DNA of 64,000 nt. It comes from Pseudobdellovibrionaceae bacterium (GTDB taxonomy: Bacteria; Bdellovibrionota; Bdellovibrionia; Bdellovibrionales; Bdellovibrionaceae). Where the stretch lies: NCBI GenBank assembly GCA_013359135.1, contig JABWCN010000007.1:1-64000 (forward strand), given 5' to 3'. Positions 45,217 to 54,300 of the stretch are shown one piece after another; the stretch's first letter is position 1, and each line of letters opens with the position of its first letter. The notes below the pieces were generated by a model, which saw nothing but the letters and a program-made list of their open reading frames with translations, made no database searches and was not told the DNA's origin. Both the position numbers and the translations under genes were made by a program.

Positions 45217-46521
45217 TTATTTTTTGATGTTATAGGAGCTTGAGTTGTAAGTTTGATTTCTTCCACAAATATCAATTTTAAGATTTAATTGAGCTTGATT
45301 GACATGTGCCGTAACAATAAAGTAATTATTTTCTCTATAGGAAATAACTCTTCGTGGATTATTTCTTAGATCATCGGCTTTAGTACTATGAATAGCACTT
45401 GATGTTAATTCTAGACTTTGGAACCCAAGGAGTTTTTTCTCTATCGAACTAATTTCACTATAATGTAGATCTCCTGATATGAAAATGGATACTGAATTTA
45501 AATTTCTTGCAACATCAAGAAGTTGAGTTAGTTCTGTAGAAGCCTCACGTTCGACTGATTCGTAGTGGTGATAAGCGCCAAAAAACTGTGATCCATTTAC
45601 AAACCAAACGGGATCATTGCTTTTTGGATCAAGTTTGCTAATAAACCAAGATATTTGATCTTGTCCCCAAACTTTGGAGGTTGATAGAGATTCATTTTGA
45701 CGAAAATAGCGTGAGTCAAAAAAGACAAACCTCTGATTTGCTAGCCTAACATAAAAACAGTTTCCTGGGCCATTTTCTAAGTAGGTACTATCATTGTTTC
45801 CAAAAAAGGCCTTGAATATTTCAAGTGATTTTTGCTTGTGTTCAAATGAACTATTTCCGTTGTCGACTCCATAATCATGGTCATCCCAGATAGCTAATAT
45901 TGGAATTAAATTTTCTACTTGATAAATATCAAGTGTCATCCTCGTTTCAACATGTCTTTCCCATATTGATTCTGGAGTAGTTGAAATCTCTTCATCATCG
46001 ATGTATGCATTATCCCCAAGAAAGAAAAGAATATCTGATTTTTTCTCAATCACTGATTTCCACATTGGTGCATGAATTGGAGACCTATCATCCATGCATG
46101 ACATCAGACCAATTTTTAAAGAGTTAGATAATGTATTTAGTGTTTTAAAAAAACGTAGGTCAATCAGTTGATTGTTTTTGTCAAAAACTTCAAGTTTGTA
46201 AGAGGAATTATTTTCTAAATTAGAGATAAAAATTTTTTCAATTTTATATTTTGAGTTAGGAAAACAAAAGTTATTGATATGAAATTGGGGTTGCTGTGAA
46301 ACCTTATCAATTGCGGTGATATTGTAGCTCAAATTTTCGATTTGTGAAACTAATAGAGTAATTTGAGTAGAGTTATCATCAGTATAACCTTGCATGATCG
46401 GAATACGACGGCCCTGTGGTATCCAAGGAGTTATAGGAAAAGAGTTTGATTTTGACTTTGAGGTTAAAAGAAGAGAGTATAATAACAAGTTCATTCTCTT
46501 AAGAAATATTCTCCGATTCAT
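45217..46521 (-). CDS. Tat-exported PhoD-like phosphatase/phosphodiesterase
   Basis: A protein of about 434 residues in the PhoD-like metallophosphoesterase family. From ATG 46521 it begins M-N-R-R-I-F-L-K-R, a twin-arginine motif before a short hydrophobic stretch, with GGAG four bases upstream; a longer frame from 46554 would bury this. A fibronectin-like N-terminal region precedes G-L-M-S-C-M-D-D, then F-F-L-G-D-N-A-Y-I-D-D and A-I-W-D-D-H-D-Y-G, typical metal-binding blocks. I-S-G-D-L-H-Y-S-E is the C-terminal His motif. Substrate is probably phosphate esters or diesters. It is followed by a four-Cys secreted protein. Confidence 0.85.
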   Translation of the reverse strand: MNRRIFLKRMNLLLYSLLLTSKSKSNSFPITPWIPQGRRIPIMQGYTDDNSTQITLLVSQIENLSYNITAIDKVSQQPQFHINNFCFPNSKYKIEKIFISNLENNSSYKLEVFDKNNQLIDLRFFKTLNTLSNSLKIGLMSCMDDRSPIHAPMWKSVIEKKSDILFFLGDNAYIDDEEISTTPESIWERHVETRMTLDIYQVENLIPILAIWDDHDYGVDNGNSSFEHKQKSLEIFKAFFGNNDSTYLENGPGNCFYVRLANQRFVFFDSRYFRQNESLSTSKVWGQDQISWFISKLDPKSNDPVWFVNGSQFFGAYHHYESVEREASTELTQLLDVARNLNSVSIFISGDLHYSEISSIEKKLLGFQSLELTSSAIHSTKADDLRNNPRRVISYRENNYFIVTAHVNQAQLNLKIDICGRNQTYNSSSYNIKK

Positions 46522-46965
46522 AAAACTCCATAAGTTAGGATCTATTGATGTCATTTCAGATGTCAGGGTATATTTCCCTTGATTGAAATAAATCCAGATT
46601 TATATCTACAATGATCAGCAGTATTTATTCCATGCTATATTCAGTTTAAGTTTGAATAGATCATAAAGAACTGTCAAAGTGATTTCACCTTGAGCCGCTA
46701 GTGGTCACTGTCTAAAAGTTAGATAGCGCGAATATTTTCGATTTTAGATTCGTATTTTTTACCGTTTGTCAGTTTAGTGCTGCAGAGTTTTTGTTGTTTT
46801 AACCTTTCAAGAGTTAGAAAAAAAATGAATCAATATATTTGAAACAAACAGCAGCATCTTTCCAGCAAATTTTGTCATTTTTAGATATTTTTTTGTTTTC
46901 AAGATGAATATAGATCTCATTAATTGGTATAGCTATTGCTATAATCTTCGGATTATGGAGTTGCA
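46522..46965. other. Intergenic region, divergent, no gene seen
   Basis: About 440 bases with mixed composition, somewhat less A/T-rich in 46680-46740. The only structure seen is weak. It separates the PhoD-like gene from the deaminase operon, so it should hold promoters for both. No open frame was supported. Confidence 0.4.
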
Positions 46966-48189
46966 ATGGTATTCCAATCAGGTAAATTTCTTATATTTAT
47001 AATTATAACATTTTTACTTTGTTTACCAATGCATTCAAAATCCGATCAAATCTACTGTAAACAGTTTTACAATCTAAAAATTGAAGAAAAATCAAAAGCA
47101 ACGGAGATATCAAAAAAAACTCGTAAGTCATTCAATGATTCCATAGAAAATCAAGTATACAAACTAGCACTTCAATTAATAAAATATTATAAAAATACTG
47201 GAAATGGTAAAATCCCTGTTCAATTGACAGCTAAAGAAGCCACTGAACTTAAAAACCGATTTGCTAAGAACGAAACAAATGATTTATTTTATTTTGCTCT
47301 TATTGGTCTAGCCCGTGAATTTTCAATTAACTATTCAGACAAAGTTGGAGCGGTTGCAATTACGAGTACAGGTAATATATATTTTGGATTCAACATAGAA
47401 TTTCCAGGACTTGATGTTTCAAGTTTTATTCATGCAGAGCAGGCTGCAGTTGCAAATGCCCGTATTCCTAGAGCTGATCGTGCTATGGAAAAACAAATTG
47501 ATTTTCTTTATGTTTCAGCAGCTCCTTGTGGATCTTGTCGGCAAATGTTGCTTAATGCAAATGGAAATGTAAACAAAATCAATATTAGATTTCCTTATAA
47601 TGGACAAATCATAGATGAAAAATTGCCACATTTAATTAAACTTCCATTCGGTGATTTAGATCTGAATCTTTTTGATATTCGTGATGTCAGCTTTTCGGGG
47701 ATCAAAAAAAGAAAGGTTCTACAAGACGGATTTCTTTCAAAACGTTTGAGCGATGTATCGGCTCCAACCCCTATTCAGGAAGCTGCGATTCGTGCTGCGC
47801 TACAAGGTTATACAAACAAGGATATAGAATCCTATCGTGGGACGGCTGTTGAATTAATTTCCGAAACAGGTAGGTCGGAAATCTTTGCTGGAAGTTATAT
47901 TGAAAGTACCGGCGCAAACCATTCTATCCGCCCTATCACTCAAATACTTGTTGGATTGTTAGATGCGGGTTATAATTTCAGAGAGACATCCCCAGTGATG
48001 AACGGACATGGCGAGCGTATCGTTGATGCTCGTGCTGTTATGGTTCAAGGAGACGACTATCCATTTTCAAGTCTAAGCGAAACCGTCTTATTCGTTAAAA
48101 AAATAGCTGGTTCCTTCACTAACCGTGTTGAGCTTCTTACCTACGAAAGATATAGCATAAAATCCTCAGGCAACAAGGATAAGGACTAA
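46966..48189 (+). CDS. Exported two-domain cytidine deaminase-like protein
   Basis: A 407-residue protein with a signal peptide (residues 1-26) followed by Q-I-Y-C-K-Q-F-Y. The first catalytic domain has the intact zinc site of cytidine deaminases: H156-A-E158 and P-C188-G-S-C191-R-Q. The C-terminal part (F-G-D-L-D-L-N-L-F then P-I-Q-E-A-A-I-R-A-A-L and A-G-S-Y-I-E-S) resembles the second, inactive domain of the E. coli-type homodimeric enzyme. Normal cytidine deaminase is cytosolic; export is unusual. GGAG precedes ATG by five bases. It overlaps the next gene in a TAATG. Confidence 0.8.
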   Translation: MVFQSGKFLIFIIITFLLCLPMHSKSDQIYCKQFYNLKIEEKSKATEISKKTRKSFNDSIENQVYKLALQLIKYYKNTGNGKIPVQLTAKEATELKNRFAKNETNDLFYFALIGLAREFSINYSDKVGAVAITSTGNIYFGFNIEFPGLDVSSFIHAEQAAVANARIPRADRAMEKQIDFLYVSAAPCGSCRQMLLNANGNVNKINIRFPYNGQIIDEKLPHLIKLPFGDLDLNLFDIRDVSFSGIKKRKVLQDGFLSKRLSDVSAPTPIQEAAIRAALQGYTNKDIESYRGTAVELISETGRSEIFAGSYIESTGANHSIRPITQILVGLLDAGYNFRETSPVMNGHGERIVDARAVMVQGDDYPFSSLSETVLFVKKIAGSFTNRVELLTYERYSIKSSGNKDKD

Positions 48190-49541
48190 TGAAAACTTTA
48201 ATTTTTTCTTTATTTGTCTTTATATCTATCACTTTTCAGGTGTCTGCAAAAGAACCTCCGTCTTTAGAAGATATCAAAGAACTAGCACAATACAATATCC
48301 GTCGAATTCCAGAATTGCAGAATTTATGGAAATGGATGGATTCAGAAAGTCGGTCTGATATATTTTGGACAGGTAGTTCCGCACGAGGTTTTTGGAGCTG
48401 GCATTACAAGAAGTTACAAACACAAACGATTGAAGAACTTCGGCATATGCCAGCACCTGGATTGAAAGAGTTTTTGCCTCGCGGTGGTTACGATATCGAC
48501 TTAGTTGGTCCCATTGCAGACAAGGATAAAATTTTAAGTCTACTACCTAAGGGTTTTGAAATGGATATAATTGACCAGGACACCTATCAAAAGTTGGTCG
48601 AACTTGGCGGGCCAACGATAGGAAAAATTATTTTGAATCCAATTAAAATTGTTGATCCTTTACAAGGTTTAGAACATTACCACAAAGGACAATTAGTTTT
48701 TAAGTCTGTTCCAGAAAAAAATTTCCGAACTCACCCCATAGTAAAATCTGATGACTACAGTAAAACAGAAATGGCTTTACGCTTTATTCGTCTTTCTTAT
48801 GATCTACCAGAACTGCAAGTTACATTAGAAAGCGTAGATCAAATCAAAGATGTTGAGGTATACGAGAAGAACTGGAAATGGACTGAAAAGAGGAGAGATC
48901 ATGTTGCAATTATCTTGGAAAAAATTCTTATAGCTAATAAGGGAGATGTCGCAGAGCTTATTACAAGGCTTGTTCATTATAACCTTTTATCTACACTCGC
49001 GACAGCCCGAATTGGTATTCCAACAGAGGAACAGTCTTTATCTTCCTATCTATTAAACAAGAGTCTATCTTTGGAAAACTTCTCATTGCATGAACTGCGT
49101 GATGCCGAAGAGATTGTTGGTTTAAGGAACAAAAAAACGCATCTTGAGTTTTTAAAACTAGTTACTCCACGTATTAAAAATTTTTCGGATCTTTTAACTG
49201 TTTCGCGAATATATTCAAATTCACCAGTTGAATTTACATATGCAACAAATGATTGGATATTAGAGAATATAGCTATAGTTAAGCAACTAAATCCAAATGC
49301 AGGACAAATCCTAGATTTATTCAGAGAGGCAAAGATTTCTGCACGAGCCCAAATCACAATAGCTAGAGAGCTTGAGGTGAGTCTTCCAAAGTTTCGTCAG
49401 TTATCTTCTTTACTGCTCGCAAGTCTTCGAGCAGGTCCTCAGGCAATTAAGTCTCAAATTTCTGCCTACCGAAACAGAAGTGAAAGAGAAGCAAACAACG
49501 GCAGTAATAGCTGTTTAATTCTTTATTTAGGAAAACTATAG
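48189..49541 (+). CDS. Exported nucleotidyltransferase-like protein
   Basis: A 450-residue protein with a signal peptide (residues 1-20, ending Q-V-S-A). A nucleotidyltransferase-type signature is visible: W-T-G-S-S-A-R-G at residues 60-67 and G-G-Y-D102-I-D104-L-V, the D-x-D metal-binding pair, within a region with an alpha/beta pattern. The rest is helical with no named domain. It is translationally coupled to the exported deaminase (shared A of TAATG). Both families use nucleotides but both are exported, so they may act on extracellular or prey nucleic acid. Not proven; the GSSARG motif is an approximate match. Confidence 0.55.
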   Translation: MKTLIFSLFVFISITFQVSAKEPPSLEDIKELAQYNIRRIPELQNLWKWMDSESRSDIFWTGSSARGFWSWHYKKLQTQTIEELRHMPAPGLKEFLPRGGYDIDLVGPIADKDKILSLLPKGFEMDIIDQDTYQKLVELGGPTIGKIILNPIKIVDPLQGLEHYHKGQLVFKSVPEKNFRTHPIVKSDDYSKTEMALRFIRLSYDLPELQVTLESVDQIKDVEVYEKNWKWTEKRRDHVAIILEKILIANKGDVAELITRLVHYNLLSTLATARIGIPTEEQSLSSYLLNKSLSLENFSLHELRDAEEIVGLRNKKTHLEFLKLVTPRIKNFSDLLTVSRIYSNSPVEFTYATNDWILENIAIVKQLNPNAGQILDLFREAKISARAQITIARELEVSLPKFRQLSSLLLASLRAGPQAIKSQISAYRNRSEREANNGSNSCLILYLGKL

Positions 49542-49876
49542 AAGTTTTTCAACGAATCTTTGTTAAAGCGTCTTTTAAGTATACATCTGAACGCCTATTT
49601 TGACTTTTTCGATTCCATGAATTAGCGAACTAAGGAACTTATACTATCTTACATATAGTCAGAGATTTAAACTGGTTGTAGAATATTTTTTCATTTATAT
49701 ATTTAGGTTCTTAAAAATTATTCATAAAAACATATAATTATGAAAGTGTTTCTATAATTATATCCTACTTGGAAGAGTTTAAACCGTCTCATTTTGGAAC
49801 AAGATTAAATAGTTATTACTGGCACTGAGTGTGCACTCTATTATAACAAGACATAAACAAAGTTGAAGGAGTCTGT
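49542..49876. other. Intergenic region upstream of the three-gene operon, no gene seen
   Basis: About 335 bases, A/T-rich, without a supported frame. It carries the Shine-Dalgarno AAGGAG at 49866-49871 for the TTG start at 49877. No clear terminator for the preceding operon was found. Confidence 0.45.
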
Positions 49877-52840
49877 TTGATTTATCTTAGAACAGTTTAT
49901 AGATTAATTTGTAATGAATTATCGAGGAAGTCTAAGGATATTCTTAGTAAATTTGTTCTAATACTAGTTATGCTTAGTTATAACTTAGCTCATGGTTATG
50001 ACTTTCGTAATTCTTCATACAAGACTCAGTATTTGGTTCATTTAAGGCAAAATTTTCCTGAAATTTATAGAGATTTTATAACAAGATATGATGCTTTTGA
50101 TTTTTTAGAAACAGCACAAGAGGCGATTGATGCTGTTGGGTTTAAGAATTCTTCCATAGAGAGTTATTCATGGAATGTTTCCATGTCGTCAGATAATGAG
50201 TTTCAGAAGAAGTATATAGTTGATAAAATCAAAGAAGATATTTTAAAAACTATAGCTATAATAGACCAAAAAGAAAACGTGATAGACGTTCTACTAAGAC
50301 ACATGTCTAGCTCTTTACTCTATGATGCTATTACGGCAGGGTTATCTCATACTGATACCTCATTAGGTTTAAAAGAAATTTTACGTTCTAATTCGGATAA
50401 CCTTTTACAGGATTTAGCAAAAAAAATAGAGTCCTTAGATGTGGTTAATGGAATAAACCCGAAACTATTAGGTCTTAATAAGAGTGAAGTATCAGGTAAG
50501 GAGATTTTAGATCTTTTTAAAGAGTCAATTGAAAGTCGTAAATTAGTTGCTAGGATTTTTTGGGCGATACTTGTTAGCTCTTCTGAGAAACCATTAAAAT
50601 CTAACGTGACATTTGCAGAGCTTACTTCAAGAATAATTTTGCAAACAGATAATGAAATAATTGATAAACTTAATTCAAAATTTGAATTAGAAAGGTTCAG
50701 CTTTTTAGCTGAAGCAAAAATTAATAACGCGACAATAAATAAAATTTTTAAAAGTTCAAAAGATGAACTAAGAAAAGTTTCAAATCAAACTAAACAGGTA
50801 GAAGTTAATAAATTCTTAATTAAGCTTGAAAGATCTCATCCGTACGACGCTTTTCCAAGAGGATCTGTAGGTGACTGTTCGACATCGAATTGTTTTGCTA
50901 TACCTCTAGTCCCAGAGGAAGAATTTTTTTGGATTCGTAGACCTGATGGGAGTGTTAAGGGCTATTTTCAATTTACTAGAGTTCTAGTGAATGGAAAAAA
51001 GGCTCTTTATTTAAACACCATTTCAGGAGCTGGTATTTCAAAGGAAGATACCAGAGCTATTTTTCATACAATAGCATCATCTTTAAAACAATTAAAAGTA
51101 GAAAAGATTGTAATTCCAACTTTTGATAAAATACCAGCAATAATCAATTTTCCAGAAGTGGAATTTGTTTTTCAAGAACTAGCTCATAAAGGAAAATTAG
51201 TACAAGTTAATTATCTTGATGAGGAAAGTAGGCTTAGATTGTTGCCATTTTCTGCAGATTCAGTGGATCTTCCAGAAAAAAACAAGCAGGCAATAGAGAT
51301 TGAACCTGCGACACTCATTTTACCAAAATTCAAAATTGCAAATCAACATTTAAGATTGAATCCTGAATTCCCATTTCCGAAAGCTAGCTTAAATGAAATT
51401 ATTATGGTGGCTCTTGAACTGCGAAATCGAGAGAATAACAACCATGGAATCAGTGACATTCTTAAAGCTAACAATATTGATCCAATTGTTTTTGAAAAAC
51501 TTTGGAGAATTGTATCAAATCAAGATAAAAAAGCCATTAAAGACTTTCACAAAGCAACAAAAGACATCTTAAATAGCCTCAGATTAGATTACAGGTGGGA
51601 TGACTTTATACAATCTCCTTTATTTTTTAGAGGGCATATGCTTGCACCTGATGCTTTGATAGGTAGTAACAAAGATTTAGCTTTAAGTTATATCCAAGTT
51701 TTAATCAGAGCTTATTCTGATATTCCATTAGTTTATGAGACGCTAACACCATTTTATAGGGAACTTTCTGAGAGTGTTGAATTTATTGATTTGGTGAAGA
51801 ATCTATTCAAGAAAAACTTAAAAGAATTTGATAGAGTATTAGATTACTATGAGTTGGAACACAAGTCAGCGTATAGAACGCTAGCTTTCTTATTTCAATC
51901 AGGATTACCGACTGAAAAGTTCCAGAACGAAATTGATGTTTTGTCGAAACAATGGGAACTAGAGGTAAAAGATGAGGAAAGAAAAAATGGAGTTTTTGTT
52001 AGAAGGATAACTTTGCTTGGAGTTATTAGCAATTTTCATCCAAAATACTTTGATGAACTAATTGAATTTTTAGAGCAAATAACTTCTAAGAAAAGTAAAT
52101 TCAGTAATGATGATATTCGTACTGTAGCAAGTTATATTTCAGGTGCTACGACTAACGATAAATTGAATAAAGAACAAACAGTTAGGATGGAAAAGTTTTT
52201 AACTTCTACTGAATTTGGGATGTCTTTTCTGCCACATCTTGGTCTATTTCCAATAGAAAAAATAAATGTTCCTAAATTAGTGGATGCTCTTTTCAAACAT
52301 GAAAAATATGAGTGGGCGGCACAATTAATTCATAAAGGAACTTGGATGATGAGAAAACAATCTCCGTTTTGGATTAAGAAAATTTGGCAAAATCGTGACA
52401 AGTTAAGTCCAGAACTTATACTTACAGGATTTCAAATAAATCCAAACTTATTGAAAGTACCTGGAATTGATAAATTCATTGATGATTTGATGCCGAAAGT
52501 TAGGGGTAATTCTCAAAATGAAATGGCTTTGGCTAAGATCATTTTAAGTAGACCTGAAAGAATGAGCTTAAAAAGATTGGAATGGCTAGTGATCTCAACA
52601 AATCCTGATATCAAAGAACGAGTAGCTGAATATAGAAATAGTACAAAAAATAAACAGACAGTACAGTTATTTTATGAAGGAAAACGCTTTTTACTAAAAG
52701 TCACACCACAGTGGATGAAGAATATGTGGAAATTTATTGTTAATTCAAGCTTAGAGCAAGATAGAAGTAGTATAGAGAATGATTCTAGAACAGTTAAAAA
52801 CAGAAAGAGTTTTGAATGTTTACAATACTATTCACATTAA
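49877..52840 (+). CDS. Very large exported protein of unknown function (987 aa)
   Basis: A 987-residue protein starting at TTG 49877 with AAGGAG five bases upstream; no in-frame ATG gives a better signal peptide. The signal segment (residues 25-40, F-V-L-I-L-V-M-L-S-Y) ends A-H-G. A helical N-terminal half is followed by a region near residues 345-420 (F-W-I-R-R-P-D-G-S-V-K-G-Y-F-Q-F then T-I-S-G-A-G-I) that could be a GNAT-like or other alpha/beta domain. The remainder is alpha-helical repeat-like. It overlaps the next gene by 25 bases, so it is the first gene of an operon. Confidence 0.55.
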   Translation: MIYLRTVYRLICNELSRKSKDILSKFVLILVMLSYNLAHGYDFRNSSYKTQYLVHLRQNFPEIYRDFITRYDAFDFLETAQEAIDAVGFKNSSIESYSWNVSMSSDNEFQKKYIVDKIKEDILKTIAIIDQKENVIDVLLRHMSSSLLYDAITAGLSHTDTSLGLKEILRSNSDNLLQDLAKKIESLDVVNGINPKLLGLNKSEVSGKEILDLFKESIESRKLVARIFWAILVSSSEKPLKSNVTFAELTSRIILQTDNEIIDKLNSKFELERFSFLAEAKINNATINKIFKSSKDELRKVSNQTKQVEVNKFLIKLERSHPYDAFPRGSVGDCSTSNCFAIPLVPEEEFFWIRRPDGSVKGYFQFTRVLVNGKKALYLNTISGAGISKEDTRAIFHTIASSLKQLKVEKIVIPTFDKIPAIINFPEVEFVFQELAHKGKLVQVNYLDEESRLRLLPFSADSVDLPEKNKQAIEIEPATLILPKFKIANQHLRLNPEFPFPKASLNEIIMVALELRNRENNNHGISDILKANNIDPIVFEKLWRIVSNQDKKAIKDFHKATKDILNSLRLDYRWDDFIQSPLFFRGHMLAPDALIGSNKDLALSYIQVLIRAYSDIPLVYETLTPFYRELSESVEFIDLVKNLFKKNLKEFDRVLDYYELEHKSAYRTLAFLFQSGLPTEKFQNEIDVLSKQWELEVKDEERKNGVFVRRITLLGVISNFHPKYFDELIEFLEQITSKKSKFSNDDIRTVASYISGATTNDKLNKEQTVRMEKFLTSTEFGMSFLPHLGLFPIEKINVPKLVDALFKHEKYEWAAQLIHKGTWMMRKQSPFWIKKIWQNRDKLSPELILTGFQINPNLLKVPGIDKFIDDLMPKVRGNSQNEMALAKIILSRPERMSLKRLEWLVISTNPDIKERVAEYRNSTKNKQTVQLFYEGKRFLLKVTPQWMKNMWKFIVNSSLEQDRSSIENDSRTVKNRKSFECLQYYSH

Positions 52841-54300
52841 CTAAAAAAAATAGAAATAAAGTCTCACTTTTTTTTGTATCATTAGTGGTAATTTGTACTA
52901 TTAGATTTGAGGCTATTTGTTCAGAGATAGGGAGCGTAGATCTTTCAAAAAGCGTCAAAGTGATTAATGTGTTTAGTGGGGCACCACAAGCTATTGACGG
53001 CCCTTCTAAGTATGCAGGATTTGGGGATATAGCTGCAAATTTAGTTGCCTCGAGTGAGATTAAATCTCGTTATCCTGATAAGAAAGTTAGGTTAATCGTT
53101 ACATCGGCGTTTAATCGCATAGATCCACTTATTCCAACTACGGATGAAATAGTTAAGATTATGGCACCTCAACTTGATCCTTCAAAAAAAGGAGTTGTTC
53201 AAATGTATGGGGATGTGGAGGTCGTGTTTATTCCCGTGGATTTTAAAAAAGCATTACAAATTAATTCTATGGTTTCCTACTATTGGGAATTGTTTAAGTT
53301 GAAGCTTGTATTACCATCCCATATTCCAACATCAGATTTAAATTTAAATTTTTCCGCTTATCCTGGGGGTGAGCAAGTTTTAAGAATGAACACTAAGGTT
53401 GCAATAGGTGTCGAAGAACACTATGGAGACTCTAATTTAGTTAATCTTTTATATCCTTTTAAATCAACGAGAACTGCCTCTGTAACAGAGTTAACATCGG
53501 GACCATTTTCTACAGGTTTCATGTTAACTTTCAATCGTCCTAATAGTGAACAGAGTATAAATCTGATCCGCGAATGGAGTGAATCAAACGGTAAGGTCGT
53601 TCCCAGTGGAGATTTTTTACCACAAATAGCTTATTCTGCGGGGTGGCGATCTATACAGATATATATCGATGCACTCTCAAAATTAGAGCAACCGGAGAAA
53701 CCAATAGTTCTTTTTGTAAAAGATTTTCCTGAGTTAAATTTTAAAAATTTACCGAAATCAGTTACTGTTATTCCTGTAAAAGGTTTGCCTCACGAAGTTA
53801 TGAGTGCCTTAATACAAGAATCTTATTTCTCTCCTTTAGTTACTGGTGATATTTCATATGGCCAAGCTCTTAGCAGCGTAAGATCTGAAGGTAAATCTTT
53901 GATTTATGAAAGTCCTGAGTGGAAAGTAGAAAGTGCTTTTGGAACAAAGAAACTAATTGCTAAAGATTTAAAAGTAGATGCTTCACTGTTAGATCCGATG
54001 TTTATGTTAACTGAGGAACTAGATACTTTAGATTTGAAAGGTCTTAACGAGAAAGCCTCAAAATTAGCTATTTTCTTGAATGACAAAGAACTTCAAATAA
54101 AAATTTCTAAGAGTATTATTAACCGTCAAGAAAGTTGGGATATTATTGGGAATATATTTAAAATTGCAAATCATTTGATTGATGATATAGGGACACAGGG
54201 TTTAAAAAATATAAAAGGGAGTAGGTCAAGAGATAGTTTAAAGTCTAATATTCAATTGTTATTCGGTAAAGGTGCACAATGTGTTAAATACTATGATTAA
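52816..54300 (+). CDS. Exported protein, possibly GT-B-like glycosyltransferase
   Basis: A 494-residue protein with an N-terminal hydrophobic segment (about residues 16-36) that looks like a signal peptide or anchor. F-S-G-A-P-Q-A-I-D-G-P-S-K-Y-A-G and F-G-D-I-A-A-N-L-V-A-S-S-E-I resemble the N-terminal nucleotide-fold part of GT-B enzymes. F-S-P-L-V-T-G-D-I-S-Y-G-Q-A-L later resembles a sugar-nucleotide-binding half. No signature residue proves this. It starts inside the 987-residue gene (25-base overlap) and overlaps the OlsB-like gene by 29 bases. A second glycosyltransferase-like exported enzyme would fit the fusion protein at 39-42.6 kb. Confidence 0.45.
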   Translation: MFTILFTLTKKNRNKVSLFFVSLVVICTIRFEAICSEIGSVDLSKSVKVINVFSGAPQAIDGPSKYAGFGDIAANLVASSEIKSRYPDKKVRLIVTSAFNRIDPLIPTTDEIVKIMAPQLDPSKKGVVQMYGDVEVVFIPVDFKKALQINSMVSYYWELFKLKLVLPSHIPTSDLNLNFSAYPGGEQVLRMNTKVAIGVEEHYGDSNLVNLLYPFKSTRTASVTELTSGPFSTGFMLTFNRPNSEQSINLIREWSESNGKVVPSGDFLPQIAYSAGWRSIQIYIDALSKLEQPEKPIVLFVKDFPELNFKNLPKSVTVIPVKGLPHEVMSALIQESYFSPLVTGDISYGQALSSVRSEGKSLIYESPEWKVESAFGTKKLIAKDLKVDASLLDPMFMLTEELDTLDLKGLNEKASKLAIFLNDKELQIKISKSIINRQESWDIIGNIFKIANHLIDDIGTQGLKNIKGSRSRDSLKSNIQLLFGKGAQCVKYYD

